From Isoperla grammatica (taxonomy: Eukaryota > Arthropoda > Insecta > Plecoptera > Perlodidae), in NCBI GenBank assembly GCA_945910005.1, contig OX246747.1:5824274-5888273 (forward strand): 64,000 bases of DNA, in the 5' to 3' direction. This document shows positions 41,995 through 53,050 of this stretch, piece after piece. The notes beneath the pieces were generated by a model. That model saw only the letters and a list, made by a program, of their open reading frames with translations, was not told where the DNA came from and made no database searches. Position 1 is the first letter of the stretch; each line of letters starts with the position of its first letter. A program made the position numbers and the translations under genes.

Positions 41995-42363
41995 TCAATT
42001 GCTTAGAGAATAGGGGCCTCGGGATACAAGAACCAACCAGCCATTAATATTGTACAATTTCTTGTACAATTTCTTAATGATTACAGTTTGTATAGTGAAT
42101 ATAAAAATGTTGTAACTATTATTATTTTTAGTTTTCTGAAACGAGTATGAACAACAAGCAGTATAGGACACCAAACTAACTGCAAATAAAATGCAGCGGT
42201 GGCCATGGGCCACCTGTTTCATGTAATTAAATACTTCCCGACAAAATTGCAAACCGTACACACAATTGTACAAACGTAGATATAGATGCCATCTTTCGTG
42301 AACATCTGTTCCAACTGTCTGTTGTTCAATTGTATTTTCATGACAAGAACAAGTCCACTTCAC
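41995..42363 (-). other. Unrecognised minus-strand ORF repeated in units A, B and C
   Basis: The 122-aa frame (MKWTCSCHENTIEQQTVGTD...) is identical at 49227-49595 and 54905-55273. Identity may only reflect recent duplication of the DNA. It is Cys-rich in parts but no domain is recognised. Confidence 0.2.
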
Positions 42364-42470
42364 TAATTACTCATTGTCTTGTATAACCAGCCTAACCTCG
42401 TTTAGGACGCTAAAACGGAACACGGAACCTTCAAGAAATTTTCAGGAGGCTTCAAGAAATTTTAAGAAGA

Positions 42471-43214
42471 ATGGATAACTGGTTTCTGAGTCAGGAACTC
42501 AATATTAATTATAGTAAAACTAATTTTATGATTTTTCATAAGGCTAATGATAATACTGTGAATAGATTTCCTCAAGTGTTAACTTGTAATGGTAACATTA
42601 TTTCTAGAGTATTTGAATATAAGTATCTTGGTGTTTATTTAGACTGTAGTCTTACTTTTAAAAGGCACTATGAATATGTTTGTAATAGGGTGTCTTCAGC
42701 AATAGGTATGATTGTAAGAATGAAGAGATTTGTGACTGAGAGAATGCTGAGATTACTTGTTGATTCGTATGTTCACTCTATAATTGATTATTGTTTAGTT
42801 GTGTGGGCTGTTCGACCATCTGCAGATTATATTGTGCTGCAAAGAAGAATAGACCATTTATTTGATGAAGTTCCTTTCCACCAAGACATGCAGGACAATT
42901 TTTTGACAATTGATGAGCGAATGAAGTTCCATGTGCTGGTAAATACTTTTAAGATGATGAAAGGTATGTATTTAGATGTTATGCCAACTATGTTTAATTT
43001 TGTTGAACGTACTCGTGATTCTATATTAACTTTTACTTTACAGGTTCCTATAATGAATTCCGAGTCGTTCCGCAGGTCATTCTTGTACAGAGGTGTACAC
43101 TTCTGGAATTCCCTTCCGCATGATCTTCGAAGCCAGTTTGTGAGATTGCGGCTCCTAGAATTTAGGAATAAGATTGAGTCTGTAATTCTTAAGATGAGAG
43201 TTAAGCGTGTTTAA
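42471..43214 (+). pseudogene. LINE RT C-terminal (thumb) region
   Basis: The 247-aa frame starts WFLSQELNINYSKTNFMIFH (after the RT catalytic box), then FEYKYLGVYLDCSLTFKRHY (YLG motif), then LRLLVDSYVHSIIDYCLVVW and VHFWNSLPHDLRSQFVRLRL, the usual LINE ending. No RNase H. The catalytic FADD box itself is not included, so it cannot act as an RT. Confidence 0.85.
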
Positions 43215-43505
43215 GTTAAGATTGTTCTACTGTAAGTGGTTTTTCATCTGTTTTAGATGGAGATGATTGTTGGTCTGCTGGGAATCTACATTCGATTTCC
43301 TGAATTCTCTTGATTCAGTTTGATCTCTACTTATAAATGGTTCTCGGATCAAGTTTTTCAAGACCATCTTTCTTTCAAGATTCGAAGTGAAGATAGAAGG
43401 CGTGTGCTGTTTCCCGGGTTGCTTTTACGTGGAATTTTATTTTTCCCAGATTGCAGTTTCTGATTTTTTGCAATCCTCATTTCGTTTGAGTTGGGACCGT
43501 TTACA

Positions 43506-43660
43506 AATCAGTTTTTCTTTTTTTCTTTTTTCTTTTTTCTTTTTTCTTTTTCTTTTTTCTTTTTTCTTTTTTCTTTTTTCTTTTCTTTTTTCTTTTTTCT
43601 TTATCCTTTTTCTTTTTTCTTTTTTCTTTTTTCATTTCTTTCTTCTTTTTTCTCTTCTTT
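43506..43660. repeat. CTTTTTT-type pyrimidine microsatellite
   Basis: Irregular tttttctttttt repeats in the 3' UTR of the LINE. They account for the Phe/Lys-rich ORFs on both strands. Confidence 0.95.
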
Positions 43661-44000
43661 TTCACTTTTATATATATACATATGTTTATTTTTTCCAACA
43701 ATTTTTTTTTGTTTCTTCATGTTCTTTCTTATTTGCATACTTCTATTTTTTTTTTTTAATATGTTGAATTTCCACTTCCTGTGATTTTATTTCATTTCTC
43801 AATTATTTTTTCTTGTTCTTGATTATATTTTATATAGTTCAGTAGTTTGTTTTGTTTTTGTTGTTATTGTTATTTATGATTTCATTACTATTCATTGTTT
43901 GCATAGCTTAGTTTTATTTAAGGTCCTCCTTTGTAAATCAGTTTTTATAACTGAATAGGATAGACATTAAATAAATAAATAAATAAAATAAATAAATATA

Positions 44001-44542
44001 CGTAAATCATTTTAATGTAGGTAAGAAGACGGTCCACTCTAGTTTTTGTTTTCAAGTTTTTCTTCAATGTGCATGAATCAAACAAATTTTGAAGCGACAG
44101 ATGTTGGTCGCTTTCGGAATTGCGAAGAAAATATTTATGTACATCGCTTTTTTAAATGTAAGGCGAATTTTTTAAAGAGGTCCACTAACTTATATTTGTG
44201 ATATGAAGAAGTTTGGAAGAAACGATTTCTTCAATCAAATGTGCGACAAAAAGAAGACACCCCCCCCCCCACCCCCACACACTATTTCCAGTTAAGTTTC
44301 TTCTTCGCACTTGGTCCTGCCCTCCCTTCTTCCTAGCCCTGATGACGACCCCTGAGATGTATGTATAATTGAATTGTTGATCTGATTTGGAAGAGATCAT
44401 TCATGTGCATGACCTAAGCTGTCGAGTACGTCGTTAAACACCAAAAATCAATCTCTATATTTATGGATATTAAAAAAGAAAAAACAAAAATGTGGCTGGA
44501 CTGGAATATTGAAAGGGGGCATGATTACTCCTACAAGGAGCG
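44001..44542. other. Right end of unit A: non-coding joint segment
   Basis: Repeated at 49669-50210 and 55345-55886. It contains a poly-C run (44263-44272) and ends with atggatattaaaaaagaaaa and gattactcctacaaggagcg, which supplies the new N-terminal residues of the nucleoprotein-like frame in the next unit. Confidence 0.7.
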
Positions 44543-44613
44543 TGTTCGGCTGCTGTCGCGTGAACGGACATACGGACAGATAAACGGACAGACAGACAGA
44601 TGGACGGTCAAGG

Positions 44614-45660
44614 TTGCGGATGGCCCTGCACACATCCTTGTACGTCACTACCCGGCCGGTAAAGTTCACGGTCAGCTGGTCACTCATACCTTGGCTGGTG
44701 GTTGGTGGCCTCATAGGTGTTAGACCAAATGAGTATGAAGTTGCAGTGTGTGTACTGGACAAGGGCCCCTCCATAGCAGAAACTCACCAGCGAGTAGCCT
44801 TTTTAGGCATGTCGTTTCTGACCACACTGGCCAAGCCAGTAGATGGGAATAACAGCGCCTATCTCTCAAAACGGTGGAAAGCCGCTCTTGCAGGAGCATC
44901 AGCTCTTGACTTGATAGATGCCGAGGACCTAACTGAAAGACAAATCAATTTGCTCTGCGGTGTTTCAGACAACAACCAGAAATACAAGAACGCTCTGATG
45001 TCATTCATCAAATTGGTTATCTCATATGTAGAAAACACCACCTCTCTGAAAGGGCACGTTATGACTCAGGTTCGACTTATTTATCACTATGCCCAAATGA
45101 AGTCAGTAGAGCTAATGGAAAACATGATCAATAGGGGCACATCGGCCTTGTACCTCCAAGTAATAGCGGCTGAGGCTGTAGCATTTACCAGGGCTATAAA
45201 TGCCTACAAAGCCAGGGCGGGCAACATGGCTCCATATGGAAGGCTGCTCTGCATTCCCGGCGTTGAAGAGCTTAACACAAAGAAATATGCCAATTTGTAT
45301 AATGCAGCCTACACGTGGGGAATAGCCACAAAACAGATGAATGCCAACTTCGTACAGACTGCAGTCCCACTGGCAACTAGTGCCCTGGCTGTCAGAAGAC
45401 TGGTGAACAAGGCCTCATCCGGAGCCTCATCCTCTAGGCCAAAGCTTTGTGAGCTTTTTTTTTCCAAAGTACAAAAAAAAAAATCCCCATCGTTGAAGTG
45501 TCACCTTGTCCCAGAAGGATGCAAACAAGGCCTAAAAATGAGTTCAAATATGGAAATAAAGCATGATTTCAGTAATAAAGTTTACGAAATTTACTTTCAT
45601 TTACTGGAAGTGTGTGTTATAAAAGTACTTACCATAGTTTTGTCTTTTATATTATGTTAA
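44614..45660 (+). pseudogene. Nucleoprotein-like endogenous viral sequence, copy B
   Basis: 348-aa frame, almost identical to copy A (CVLDKG instead of CLLDKG; QMNANF instead of QINANF). The upstream overlapping frame (44463-44723) now starts at MDIKKEKTKMWLDWN from the joint. The same frameshift as in copy A is present. Confidence 0.5.
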
Positions 45661-45751
45661 TTTCTTGAAAGCACTGGTCATCGAAATTATATCTTAATCA
45701 TATTAAATTCAATGCACGTACACGCTCCAGTGGCAGCCGCCATTGTTCTCT

Positions 45752-45801
45752 CCCCTAGGGGTCCCCTAGGGGTTCGCGAACCCCTAGGGGTCCCCTAGGG
45801 G
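45752..45801. repeat. 50-bp near-perfect palindrome: four CCCCTAGGGG around TTCGCGAA
   Basis: CCCCTAGGGG-T-CCCCTAGGGG, then TTCGCGAA, then CCCCTAGGGG-T-CCCCTAGGGG. Each 10-mer and the central 8-mer are their own reverse complements; only the two T spacers break the dyad. It marks the junction of the nucleoprotein-like and MULE-derived parts. Confidence 0.97.
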
Positions 45802-45819
45802 ATGACTATGAATTCCGGC

Positions 45820-47369
45820 CTTAATGCCGACGGTTATAATAAAATGGTGAAGGATCAACTTTTCAAAATTTTCCAGTCCGCTTTATTTTCATTCTCCGAG
45901 AAAGAGTCTTTAGATAATGTAAATGAGTTGCGAACGTTGCACCTAAACATTTTTGGAATAACTTTGAAAAACCTGGCATTCAATAAAAGAGACGTGGTTT
46001 ATGGCATATAAGAAGCCTGTGTCCACATTAGGTAATGATACCAATACTAGGATTGAGTCATCCAAAAACTGAAGGCTCTCATTAGACATACATATTATTT
46101 GCATGAAGCCGTTGAGAGGCTTGCATATTTTGTTCGCACTTTGGAAACAGCATGCATTTATATTTTTTTGCATACATTGCATACATTTATAAATACCAAA
46201 CACACTGATGAGTTGCATACAGAAATATCAGAAGTGTGTACTCAAAAGTATCAAAAATAGTTGTTTACCAAATTGATAAGTTGAAGACAAATTCTTACAG
46301 TTCCAACATTACAACATCATGTGTCATTGTCAACAATAAAAGTTATGTTATTAATGAAGACTTCACGAAATGTTCTTGCAGTTTTTCATGCAGCATTCTT
46401 TGCAATGTGCACACTTGCTTTATGGTCGTCGGGAAAGCGATAATGCCATGGTCAATCCTTCTTTGATTCAAGAACGCTAGAGGAAGGAAACTTACAGGGA
46501 AATTTTTGAAATGCCGCAAGGAATTTCTTGTGCATCTCCATAAAAAACGATCAAGTGAGTTCGGCTTCGTGCAAATGTCCTAGGGGGACTCTGCGGTGTC
46601 ACCACATGGCCACAGCATTGCTGTATGCAGCCGAAAGTTTCAGTAAAACAGATTTGTCTTGTTCGAGGAACAAACCGTCCACGTCGAAAACAATGGCATC
46701 AAATGTAAAAGTAATTGAAGATATTTGGACCCCATCCAGGTCAGGTAAGATCTAGGCCTAGTCGTAGGCCTATCCTAGGTAAGCCCTAGCCTGGACTTGG
46801 GTGCAGGCCCCCTTCTAAATAAGACTCTAAGTTCTGGGTCAATTGCGCATTCAACTATTATGAAATTGTTGCAATGACGAGGCGACACTAAATTCAAGTT
46901 GTATAATTACTTTCCCCCCACTGAAAACAACAATCTCATCTTGTATTAAAATTACCATGTAGAGCTTCAATGATAACGTAACTGCCTTTTGAGTGGTGAT
47001 GATAACCTTTAGCCTACTAGAACTATAATGTGTGTTAATCTCAGGATTTAGCCTCAACCGGGAACCGAACCCTGAAGACTACAAGTGGCTTCATGATTCA
47101 ATGAAGGCTACACATCCCCATCTTGGAACCGTGTGGATGTCTGATGAGCCTGTGGCTGTGGCAGGTCTGTTATTCTGAACACTCCAGGCATAGCCCTACA
47201 AACCTTTTGCGGCTATGCATTGTAATAATATTTGTTTACTTAAAATACATAGGCCTACCGTATGTCTGATATTATTTGGTTTAATTGCTCGGTATCTGTT
47301 TAACACGGACTTTGAGATCGTACTACATACTACAAGGCTGGTTCGTGCTGAAAAAGGCGTGGTTAACCG
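45820..47369 (+). pseudogene. Truncated MULE transposase 3' half, unit B
   Basis: Same content as in unit A (SWIM segment at 46528-46755), with small differences near 46800 (gggtgcaggcccccttctaa against gcgtgcaggcccaagcctaa). Confidence 0.85.
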
Positions 47370-50281
47370 GCTGTGCGAGTCGCGCGCGGAGACCAGCGAT
47401 GCGCCAACACAACTTCGTGTTTACCATTTTTTTTTTGTGCTCCAAAGAAATGGTATGTGGCCGACGATATGATCATTCTTCAGAGATTTTAATGCCCTTT
47501 CTTATGGATATTATAGTTTTTCGTTACAAAAACCCATGTTTAACGTGTCGTCAGTTAAATTGTACGGTGTGTTCGGTCCATTTTAGTTTTATGACCACAG
47601 GTTTAATATTTTTGAATGTACAGAGTTGCAAAACATAACAAATGTAGGCGAGTGAATTCTTCGGGCTATAACATGTTTTCTATGTTGATAACTTATTTAG
47701 TCTTTTTTAAAACGAGTGGCAACTGTTTGTGCGTAACTGTGCGTAACGGTGTGGAGAGTGTCTCCGCGCGGTGGCAGTTTCATGAAGCTCAACTCCGCGA
47801 GCGGAGCGGGAGACAAGATTCGAGCGAGAGGCATCACTGGCAGGTGGTGGAATGGCATGCCAGACGTAGGGGTAGGAAGGTGTGTCCTCGAGGCATACAC
47901 TAGTCTATGCGAGGAGGTTTTGTCATACCGCACAATAACAACAGACAGACTTCCTGGTCAACCCATCCATTCTATAACAGTTGTTTTGCAGACAGACCAA
48001 GATACGAACCGTATAAATGGGCTTGACCCGGAACTAATTGGTACATAATTTTTTTGATCAGAAGTTGTTACTTATGTATATCTACATGCACATTAGAAAC
48101 TCTACCGCTGTCCGACACCCCTGATTAGCGTAATTAATTAAAATGTAAAAATTAATTAATGCTCATATTAATTATTTTTGAAGATTATTGGTTATTTATA
48201 TTTTTACTACATCAAGCAATTAATTTTGTTATTTAAAAAATTACTTACATCAATATATGTCCTCCGGTAATCATTAATTAATTATCATTAATTATAATAG
48301 CAATTTCAATAAAATGCTTCCCGTGTAAAATTGGTACTATTGAATATTGTTTTGACAGTTTTATAAATAAGAATAATAACATAAAAAACATGTGTAGAAA
48401 CTTTACTGCAATCAAAATATTATTAATATGATAAATCAGCATAAATAATAATTAATTATCACGTTAATAACTGACATTTGTACAAATTTGAACATATGCA
48501 ATATGTTATGCAATATGGTATCAAAAGAAAGCTTCTGATACGTCGATTTTAATATTGGTACTCTCAGGGTCATTCGAACACATTTCCAAAGTTTTTATAG
48601 GGGGGCAGAAAGAATGGGAGGGGGGGGGGGGGATAAATGAAGAATATCTTCAAACGTATCAAACGAAAGCTATTACGTGGTTATTAGTAGAAATACTTTT
48701 AGAGTGATGAAATACGATATAGCCTACCCTAGTGTTGGGCTAATAGAGGGAGGGGGGGTGGGGGAGGGGGGGGGGCGGTAAACAGTGTTCTCGTTTCCCA
48801 ATTTTACGTCTGATTTTTTACACTGATTTCACTTTTTAGAGATGGGGTCCGATTACTCTGATACTAAACCCAGAAGAAAATTATCTGTTCCCATCTACGG
48901 GTCGTGAAAGCCTCCAACAACTTAACATCTTTATGAATTCAAAAACATTGCTCCGCCTTCATTACATGAGTATTTTCTGGATTGATTGATTGATTAATGT
49001 AGCGCGCCTTCGATCGAGGAGCGGGCGCGCCTCCACGTCGAAATTAAATTAAAAAAATTACTCATTTCGAAGTCGGTTTTTCATTTGTAGCTCGGGAACG
49101 ACCCACGTCAGCCACATGTTTGATGCAAACTAGCTTGCATTTTAAGTGTTCCGTAAATCTAAATTATTGTTTATGGCTCTTAAACTTTTTTTGAGAATGT
49201 GTTTACCACTGAAGTACGGAAAAATATCAATTGCTTAGAGAATAGGGGCCTCGGGATACAAGAACCAACCAGCCATTAATATTGTACAATTTCTTGTACA
49301 ATTTCTTAATGATTACAGTTTGTATAGTGAATATAAAAATGTTGTAACTATTATTATTTTTAGTTTTCTGAAACGAGTATGAACAACAAGCAGTATAGGA
49401 CACCAAACTAACTGCAAATAAAATGCAGCGGTGGCCATGGGCCACCTGTTTCATGTAATTAAATACTTCCCGACAAAATTGCAAACCGTACACACAATTG
49501 TACAAACGTAGATATAGATGCCATCTTTCGTGAACATCTGTTCCAACTGTCTGTTGTTCAATTGTATTTTCATGACAAGAACAAGTCCACTTCACTAATT
49601 ACTCATTGTCTTGTATAACCAGCCTAACCTCGTTTAGGACGCTAAAACGGAACACGGAACCTTTATACGTAAATCATTTTAATGTAGGTAAGAAGACGGT
49701 CCACTCTAGTTTTTGTTTTCAAGTTTTTCTTCAATGTGCATGAATCAAACAAATTTTGAAGCGACAGATGTTGGTCGCTTTCGGAATTGCGAAGAAAATA
49801 TTTATGTACATCGCTTTTTTAAATGTAAGGCGAATTTTTTAAAGAGGTCCACTAACTTATATTTGTGATATGAAGAAGTTTGGAAGAAACGATTTCTTCA
49901 ATCAAATGTGCGACAAAAAGAAGACACCCCCCCCCCCCACCCCCACACACTATTTCCAGTTAAGTTTCTTCTTCGCACTTGGTCCTGCCCTCCCTTCTTC
50001 CTAGCCCTGATGACGACCCCTGAGATGTATGTATAATTGAATTGTTGATCTGATTTGGAAGAGATCATTCATGTGCATGACCTAAGCTGTCGAGTACGTC
50101 GTTAAACACCAAAAATCAATCTCTATATTTATGGATATTAAAAAAGAAAAAACAAAAATGTGGCTGGACTGGAATATTGAAAGGGGGCATGATTACTCCT
50201 ACAAGGAGCGTGTTCGGCTGCTGTCGCGTGAACGGACATACGGACAGATAAACGGACAGACAGACAGATGGACGGTCAAGG

Positions 50282-51235
50282 TTGCGGATGGCCCTGCACA
50301 CATCCTTGTACGTCACTACCCGGCCGGTAAAGTTCACGGTCAGCTGGTCACTCATACCTTGGCTGGTGGTTGGTGGCCTCATAGGTGTTAGACCAAATGA
50401 GTATGAAGTTGCAGTGTGTGTACTGGACAAGGGCCCCTCCATAGCAGAAACTCACCAGCGAGTAGCCTTTTTAGGCATGTCGTTTCTGACCACACTGGCC
50501 AAGCCAGTAGATGGGAATAACAGCGCCTATCTCTCAAAACGGTGGAAAGCCGCTCTTGCAGGAGCATCAGCTCTTGACTTGATAGATGCCGAGGACCTAA
50601 CTGAAAGACAAATCAATTTGCTCTGCGGTGTTTCAGACAACAACCAGAAATACAAGAACGCTCTGATGTCATTCATCAAATTGGTTATCTCATATGTAGA
50701 AAACACCACCTCTCTGAAAGGGCACGTTATGACTCAGGTTCGACTTATTTATCACTATGCCCAAATGAAGTCAGTAGAGCTAATGGAAAACATGATCAAT
50801 AGGGGCACATCGGCCTTGTACCTCCAAGTAATAGCGGCTGAGGCTGTAGCATTTACCAGGGCTATAAATGCCTACAAAGCCAGGGCGGGCAACATGGCTC
50901 CATATGGAAGGCTGCTCTGCATTCCCGGCGTTGTAGAGCTTAACACAAAGAAATATGCCAATTTGTATAATGCAGCCTACACGTGGGGAATAGCCACAAA
51001 ACAGATAAATGCCAACTTCGTACAGACTGCAGTCCCACTGGCAACTAGTGCCCTGGCTGTCAGAAGACTGGTGAACAAGGCCTCATCCGGAGCCTCATCC
51101 TCTAGGCCAAAGCTTTGTGAGCTTTTTTTTTTCCAAAGTACAAAAAAAAAAATCCCCATCGTTGAAGTGTCACCTTGTCCCAGAAGGATGCAAACAAGGC
51201 CTAAAAATGAGTTCAAATATGGAAATAAAGCATGA
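50282..51235 (+). pseudogene. Nucleoprotein-like endogenous viral sequence, copy C
   Basis: 317-aa frame, identical to the others over most of its length (GVVELNT instead of GVEELNT). One extra T in the run at 51122-51132 shifts the frame, so the last part reads differently; the usual tail continues in another phase at 51117-51329. Confidence 0.5.
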
Positions 51236-51420
51236 TTTCAGTAATAAAGTTTACGAAATTTACTTTCATTTACTGGAAGTGTGTGTTATAAAAGTACTTA
51301 CCATAGTTTTGTCTTTTATATTATGTTAATTTCTTGAAAGCACTGGTCATCGAAATTATATCTTAATCATATTAAATTCAATGCACGTACACGCTCCAGT
51401 GGCAGCCGCCATTGTTCTCT

Positions 51421-51470
51421 CCCCTAGGGGTCCCCTAGGGGTTCGCGAACCCCTAGGGGTCCCCTAGGGG
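51421..51470. repeat. 50-bp CCCCTAGGGG palindrome, unit C
   Basis: Identical to the palindrome at 45752-45801. Confidence 0.97.
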
Positions 51471-51488
51471 ATGACTATGAATTCCGGC

Positions 51489-53050
51489 CTTAATGCCGAC
51501 GGTTATAATAAAATGGTGAAGGATCAACTTTTCAAAATTTTCCAGTCCGCTTTATTTTCATTCTCCGAGAAAGAGTCTTTAGATAATGTAAATGAGTTGC
51601 GTAACGTTGCACCTTAACATTTTTGGAATAACTTTGAAAAACCTGGCATTCAATAAAAGAGACGTGGTTTATGGCATATAAGAAGCCTGTGTCCACATTA
51701 GGTAATGATACCAATACTAGGATTGAGTCATCCAAAAACTGAAGGCTCTCATTAGACATACATATTATTTGCATGAAGCCGTTGAGAGGCTTGCATATTT
51801 TGTTCGCACTTTGGAAACAGCATGCATTTATATTTTTTTGCATACATTGCATACATTTATAAATACCAAACACACTGATGAGTTGCATACAGAAATATCA
51901 GAAGTGTGTACTCAAAAGTATCAAAAATAGTTGTTTACCAAATTGATAAGTTGAAGACAAATTCTTACAGTTCCAACATTACAACATCATGTGTCATTGT
52001 CAACAATAAAAGTTATGTTATTAATGAAGACTTCACGAAATGTTCTTGCAGTTTTTCATGCAGCATTCTTTGCAATGTGCACACTTGCTTTATGGTCGTC
52101 GGGAAAGCGATAATGCCATGGTCAATCCTTCTTTGATTCAAGAACGCTAGAGGAAGGAAACTTACAGGGAAATTTTTGAAATGCCGCAAGGAATTTCTTG
52201 TGCATCTCCATAAAAAACGATCAAGTGAGTTCGGCTTCGTGCAAATGTCCTAGGGGGACTCTGCGGTGTCACCACATGGCCACAGCATTGCTGTATGCAG
52301 CCGAAAGTTTCAGTAAAACAGATTTGTCTTGTTCGAGGAACAAACCGTCCACGTCGAAAACAATGGCATCAAATGTAAAAGTAATTGAAGATATTTGGAC
52401 CCCATCCAGGTCAGGTAAGATCTAGGCCTAGTCGTAGGCCTATCCTAGGTAAGCCCTAGCCTGGACTTGGGTGCAGGCCCCAGCCTAAATAAGACTCTAA
52501 GTTCTGGGTCAATTGCGCATTCAACTATTATGAAATTGTTGCAATGACGAGGCGACACTAAACTCAAGTTGTATAATTACTTTCCCCCCACTGAAAACAA
52601 CAATCTCATCTTGTATTAAAATTACCATGTAGAGCTTCAATGATAACGTAACTGCCTTTTGAGTGGTGATGATAACCTTTAGCCTACTAGAACTATAATG
52701 TGTGTTAATCTCAGGATTTAGCCTCAACCGGGAACCGAACCCTGAAGACTACAAGTGGCTTCATGATTCAATGAAGGCTACACATCCCCATCTTGGAACC
52801 GTGTGGATGTCTGATGAGCCTGTGGCTGTGGCAGGTCTGTTATTCTGAACACTCCAGGCATAGCCCTACAAACCTTTTGCGGCTATGCATTGTAATAATA
52901 TTTGTTTACTTAAAATACATAGGCCTACCGTATGTCTGATATTATTTGGTTTAATTGCTCGGTATCTGTTTAACACGGACTTTGAGATCGTACTACATAC
53001 TACAAGGCTGGTTCGTGCTGAAAAAGGCGTGGTTAACCGCTTGCTTAAGG
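51489..53050 (+). pseudogene. Truncated MULE transposase 3' half, unit C
   Basis: As in units A and B, SWIM segment at 52198-52425. It reads gttgcgtaacgttgcacc like the upstream progenitor (35458), where A and B read gttgcgaacgttgcacc. Confidence 0.85.

Larger units (their letters stand above)
42432..43996 (+). mobile_element. 5'-truncated LINE inserted in unit A only
   Basis: Units B and C read acggaacctttatacgtaaa without interruption. In unit A this site is split by 1.56 kb ending in an (AAAT)n tail. The insert carries the last part of an RT ORF, a long pyrimidine tract and a 3' UTR. Target duplication is at most a few bases. The insertion either postdates the amplification or occurred after units B-D were copied. 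Confidence 0.9.
37338..44542 (+). repeat. Tandem unit A of the amplified segment (with a LINE insertion)
   Basis: First copy of a unit of about 5.67 kb. Similarity to unit B starts at tgttcggctgctgtcgcgtg (37338 and 44543). Subtracting the 1.56-kb LINE at 42432-43996 and 28 bases missing from its palindrome gives the same length as unit B. Its left neighbour is the rest of the nucleoprotein-like sequence, so this is the anchoring copy. Confidence 0.95.
44543..50210 (+). repeat. Tandem unit B (5668 bp)
   Basis: Second unit, without the LINE. Near-identical to units A and C over its whole length, including all non-coding parts, which points to recent duplication of DNA rather than conserved function. 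Confidence 0.96.

Noticed and set aside
43387..43784. Phe-rich and Lys-rich ORFs
   Set aside because: They are translations of a pyrimidine microsatellite in a LINE 3' UTR.
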